Assembly (NCBI GenBank): GCA_963599255.1
Contig: CAVBWS010000072.1
Location: 1-5,997 of the forward strand
DNA: 5,997 nucleotides
From: RGIG5612 sp963599255
GTDB taxonomy: Bacteria > Bacillota > Clostridia > Lachnospirales > Lachnospiraceae
Direction of reading: 5' to 3'
The notes beneath the pieces were generated by a model, which searched no databases, was not told the origin of the DNA, and saw only the letters and a program-made list of their open reading frames with translations. This document shows positions 4,709 to 5,997 of the stretch, piece by piece. Every line of letters begins with the position of its first letter. Position 1 is the stretch's first letter. Made by a program: the position numbers and the translations under genes.

Positions 4709-5788
4709 ATGAAAAATAATATCAGGAAAAAACTTCAATATGCGATGATCTGCAGCATGAGCGTAGTGCTGCTGACGGGAGGCATGGGCACAGGTACATT
4801 TGCGGCAGAGGAAAATGCTGCGGATATAAGCGATGAGAATTCCGAATCAATATATCCGGGGGCAGAAGATGCCGTCGGTGATACAGCAACCATACAGATA
4901 TTTGAAGATTATGTAAATAATACACTGATCCCTGAAAAGGGGATGATCACCAGGGATACGTTGTATTCTGATGCGGGATCCATGAGCGACATTACGCAGT
5001 GGGGCGAAAGTGATGTCAGCGGCGTGATCAGCTGGAAGGTAATGGATTTTGATGGCGATGGAGCAGATGAATTGCTAGAAACTGAGATTCTGGAAGCTGA
5101 TAAATTCACTGTTGTGATGTATGAGATAAATCCTGACACAGGAGAGGTATACTATGCGGATTCCAGGGAATTTACGTTGCCATTCTCGCTGCTTAAGTCA
5201 TATGATTTCCAAGCCTGTGCATTTACATATTCGAGCGAGTCAGGCCAGACCATAGGCATTGAGAGTCATCAGGATGTGATGTGCAGCATCACTTCCCTAA
5301 ATTTGTTCCGATATACAGGCGCAGCCTTCGAGTGGCTCTATTCTGTGGGATATCACGAGCAAGGACAAGGCGATGTATATCTGTATGAGGCATCTTCAGA
5401 GCCAGCCTGCGATGACGGACTTGATTGTTCACGGGGGCTGTACCTACTGTTCCCGGATGTAACTACCAATTGGAATGTAATAGACAGTTACGAAATGGAC
5501 TCCAATGAATGGATAAGCATTAGCAAAGAAGATGAGAAATCCCGATTCTACGATGTCTATGAATCAATGCTTGAAAATTATGATCTCAAGGCAAATGACA
5601 TCAGGCTCTGGGTATTGCAGGAGACAATGGATCCGGATGCCGATTATACAGCCTATCATGATGCCATCGCTCATTATGATACCAGAGATGTATATACCGA
5701 TTCAGAGGGTAATTCAGTGGATATATTGGGAGGAATACATCTAATGGAATTGATTGGTTCGTCAAACGAACTGTATGTGATGTATTAA
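4709..5788 (+). CDS. secreted acidic protein with a DxDGDG calcium-type motif
   Basis: I do not recognise a named family. The 359-residue product starts at ATG 4709, chosen for AAAAGGAG at 4696-4703; a longer frame from 4670 lacks a ribosome binding site. Residues 1-32 form a signal peptide: KNNIRKK basic end, hydrophobic core around ICSMSVVLLTGG, and a likely cut after TFA (A32). No lipobox cysteine or anchor is seen, so it is probably released. The mature part is rich in Asp and Glu. VMDFDGDGADELLETEI (111-127) is a D.DGDG.DEL loop like those of FG-GAP or EF-hand-type repeats, which bind calcium. Only one good copy is present. It is divergent from the acetyltransferase and not obviously tied to the cas genes. 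A short gene follows 42 bp later without a clear terminator. Confidence 0.8.
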   Translation: MKNNIRKKLQYAMICSMSVVLLTGGMGTGTFAAEENAADISDENSESIYPGAEDAVGDTATIQIFEDYVNNTLIPEKGMITRDTLYSDAGSMSDITQWGESDVSGVISWKVMDFDGDGADELLETEILEADKFTVVMYEINPDTGEVYYADSREFTLPFSLLKSYDFQACAFTYSSESGQTIGIESHQDVMCSITSLNLFRYTGAAFEWLYSVGYHEQGQGDVYLYEASSEPACDDGLDCSRGLYLLFPDVTTNWNVIDSYEMDSNEWISISKEDEKSRFYDVYESMLENYDLKANDIRLWVLQETMDPDADYTAYHDAIAHYDTRDVYTDSEGNSVDILGGIHLMELIGSSNELYVMY

Positions 5789-5830
5789 ATATGCTCAGCT
5801 GCAGGACAGCATCTAAATTAAAGGTGAATT

Positions 5831-5997
5831 ATGAAGATCAAACAGCAAAAGCAGATCAAAGAATTTTTGATCAAAGAATTTGAAAATGATAAGGGAAATG
5901 TTCTTTTCGCCAAGCAAGACAAGAGGCTCAACGAGATAATCGAAGGTACAAAAAATAAAACTGAAAATCAGATGAAAACGCTTGCACAGACTATTCT
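5831..5997 (+). CDS. N-terminal part of a small cytoplasmic protein, cut by window end
   Basis: The ATG at 5831 follows AAAGGTG, and 55 complete codons stay open to the window edge. The sequence is charged and helical (MKIKQQKQIKEFLIKEFEND, later KTENQMKTLAQTIL) with no signal peptide. The later part resembles the start of small clostridial proteins annotated as L-2-amino-thiazoline-4-carboxylic acid hydrolase (ATC hydrolase family); this is a weak recollection. An internal 15-bp tandem duplication (5854-5868 and 5869-5883, 13 of 15 identical) gives IKEFL-IKEFE. The short gap after the secreted-protein gene suggests one transcript. Confidence 0.6.
   Translation, partial: MKIKQQKQIKEFLIKEFENDKGNVLFAKQDKRLNEIIEGTKNKTENQMKTLAQTI

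Noticed and set aside
4492..4710. Minus-strand 72-codon frame across the divergent intergenic region
   Set aside because: It covers promoters and hairpins, lacks a ribosome binding site and has no protein-like pattern.
5791..5815. Terminator between the secreted-protein gene and the next gene
   Set aside because: ATGCT/AGCAT arms are only 5 bp and no T-run follows.

Overview
The window looks like a chromosomal accessory region of a low-to-mid GC Firmicute, most likely a clostridial (Lachnospiraceae-type) gut or rumen bacterium. The signs are strong AGGAGG ribosome binding sites, AT-rich intergenic DNA, a DUF4143-type ATPase and a secreted acidic protein with a Gram-positive-type signal peptide. 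This is inferred from style; no taxonomic marker is present.

Layout. Nearly everything from 1 to 4432 lies on the minus strand. Read in the direction of transcription it runs: GNAT acetyltransferase (4432-3824); a 21-codon broken copy of the start of cas1 (3785-3693); an AAA ATPase with a DUF4143/nuclease-like C-terminus under its own promoter (3575-2247); full-length cas1 (2178-1273); cas2 (1276-971); an 80-bp gap; then three direct copies of a 36-bp repeat (890-855, 325-290, 91-56) that runs on toward the window edge. Divergently, on the plus strand, are a secreted protein of 359 residues (4709-5788) and the start of a small cytoplasmic protein (from 5831) cut by the window end.

The most interesting part is 1-970. 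The 36-bp repeat has the length, the inverted ends (TTGAACG/CGTTCAA) and the position (directly after cas1-cas2) of a type II CRISPR repeat. The DNA between copies is not spacer sized: it is 529 bp and 198 bp, and it carries gene pieces. The first piece is the C-terminal end of a toxin-like protein with a small downstream gene that looks like its immunity partner. The second is a ribosome binding site plus the first 61 codons of a YjcQ-like protein. Beyond the last repeat another ribosome binding site and start codon appear. The pieces are cut at, or within a codon or two of, the repeat edges, and the repeat supplies the stop codon or extra codons. This reads as a cassette array, or a set of giant spacers, next to a Cas1-Cas2 integrase with no Cas9 in view.

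The second unusual point is that the ATPase gene sits between two ~103-bp direct repeats made of the cas1 upstream region and its first 21 codons. The ATPase was therefore inserted into, or recombined with, an older arrangement in which cas1 lay 38 bp behind the acetyltransferase gene. Cas1 keeps its catalytic residues. Cas2 lacks the usual N-terminal Asp motif but is otherwise complete.
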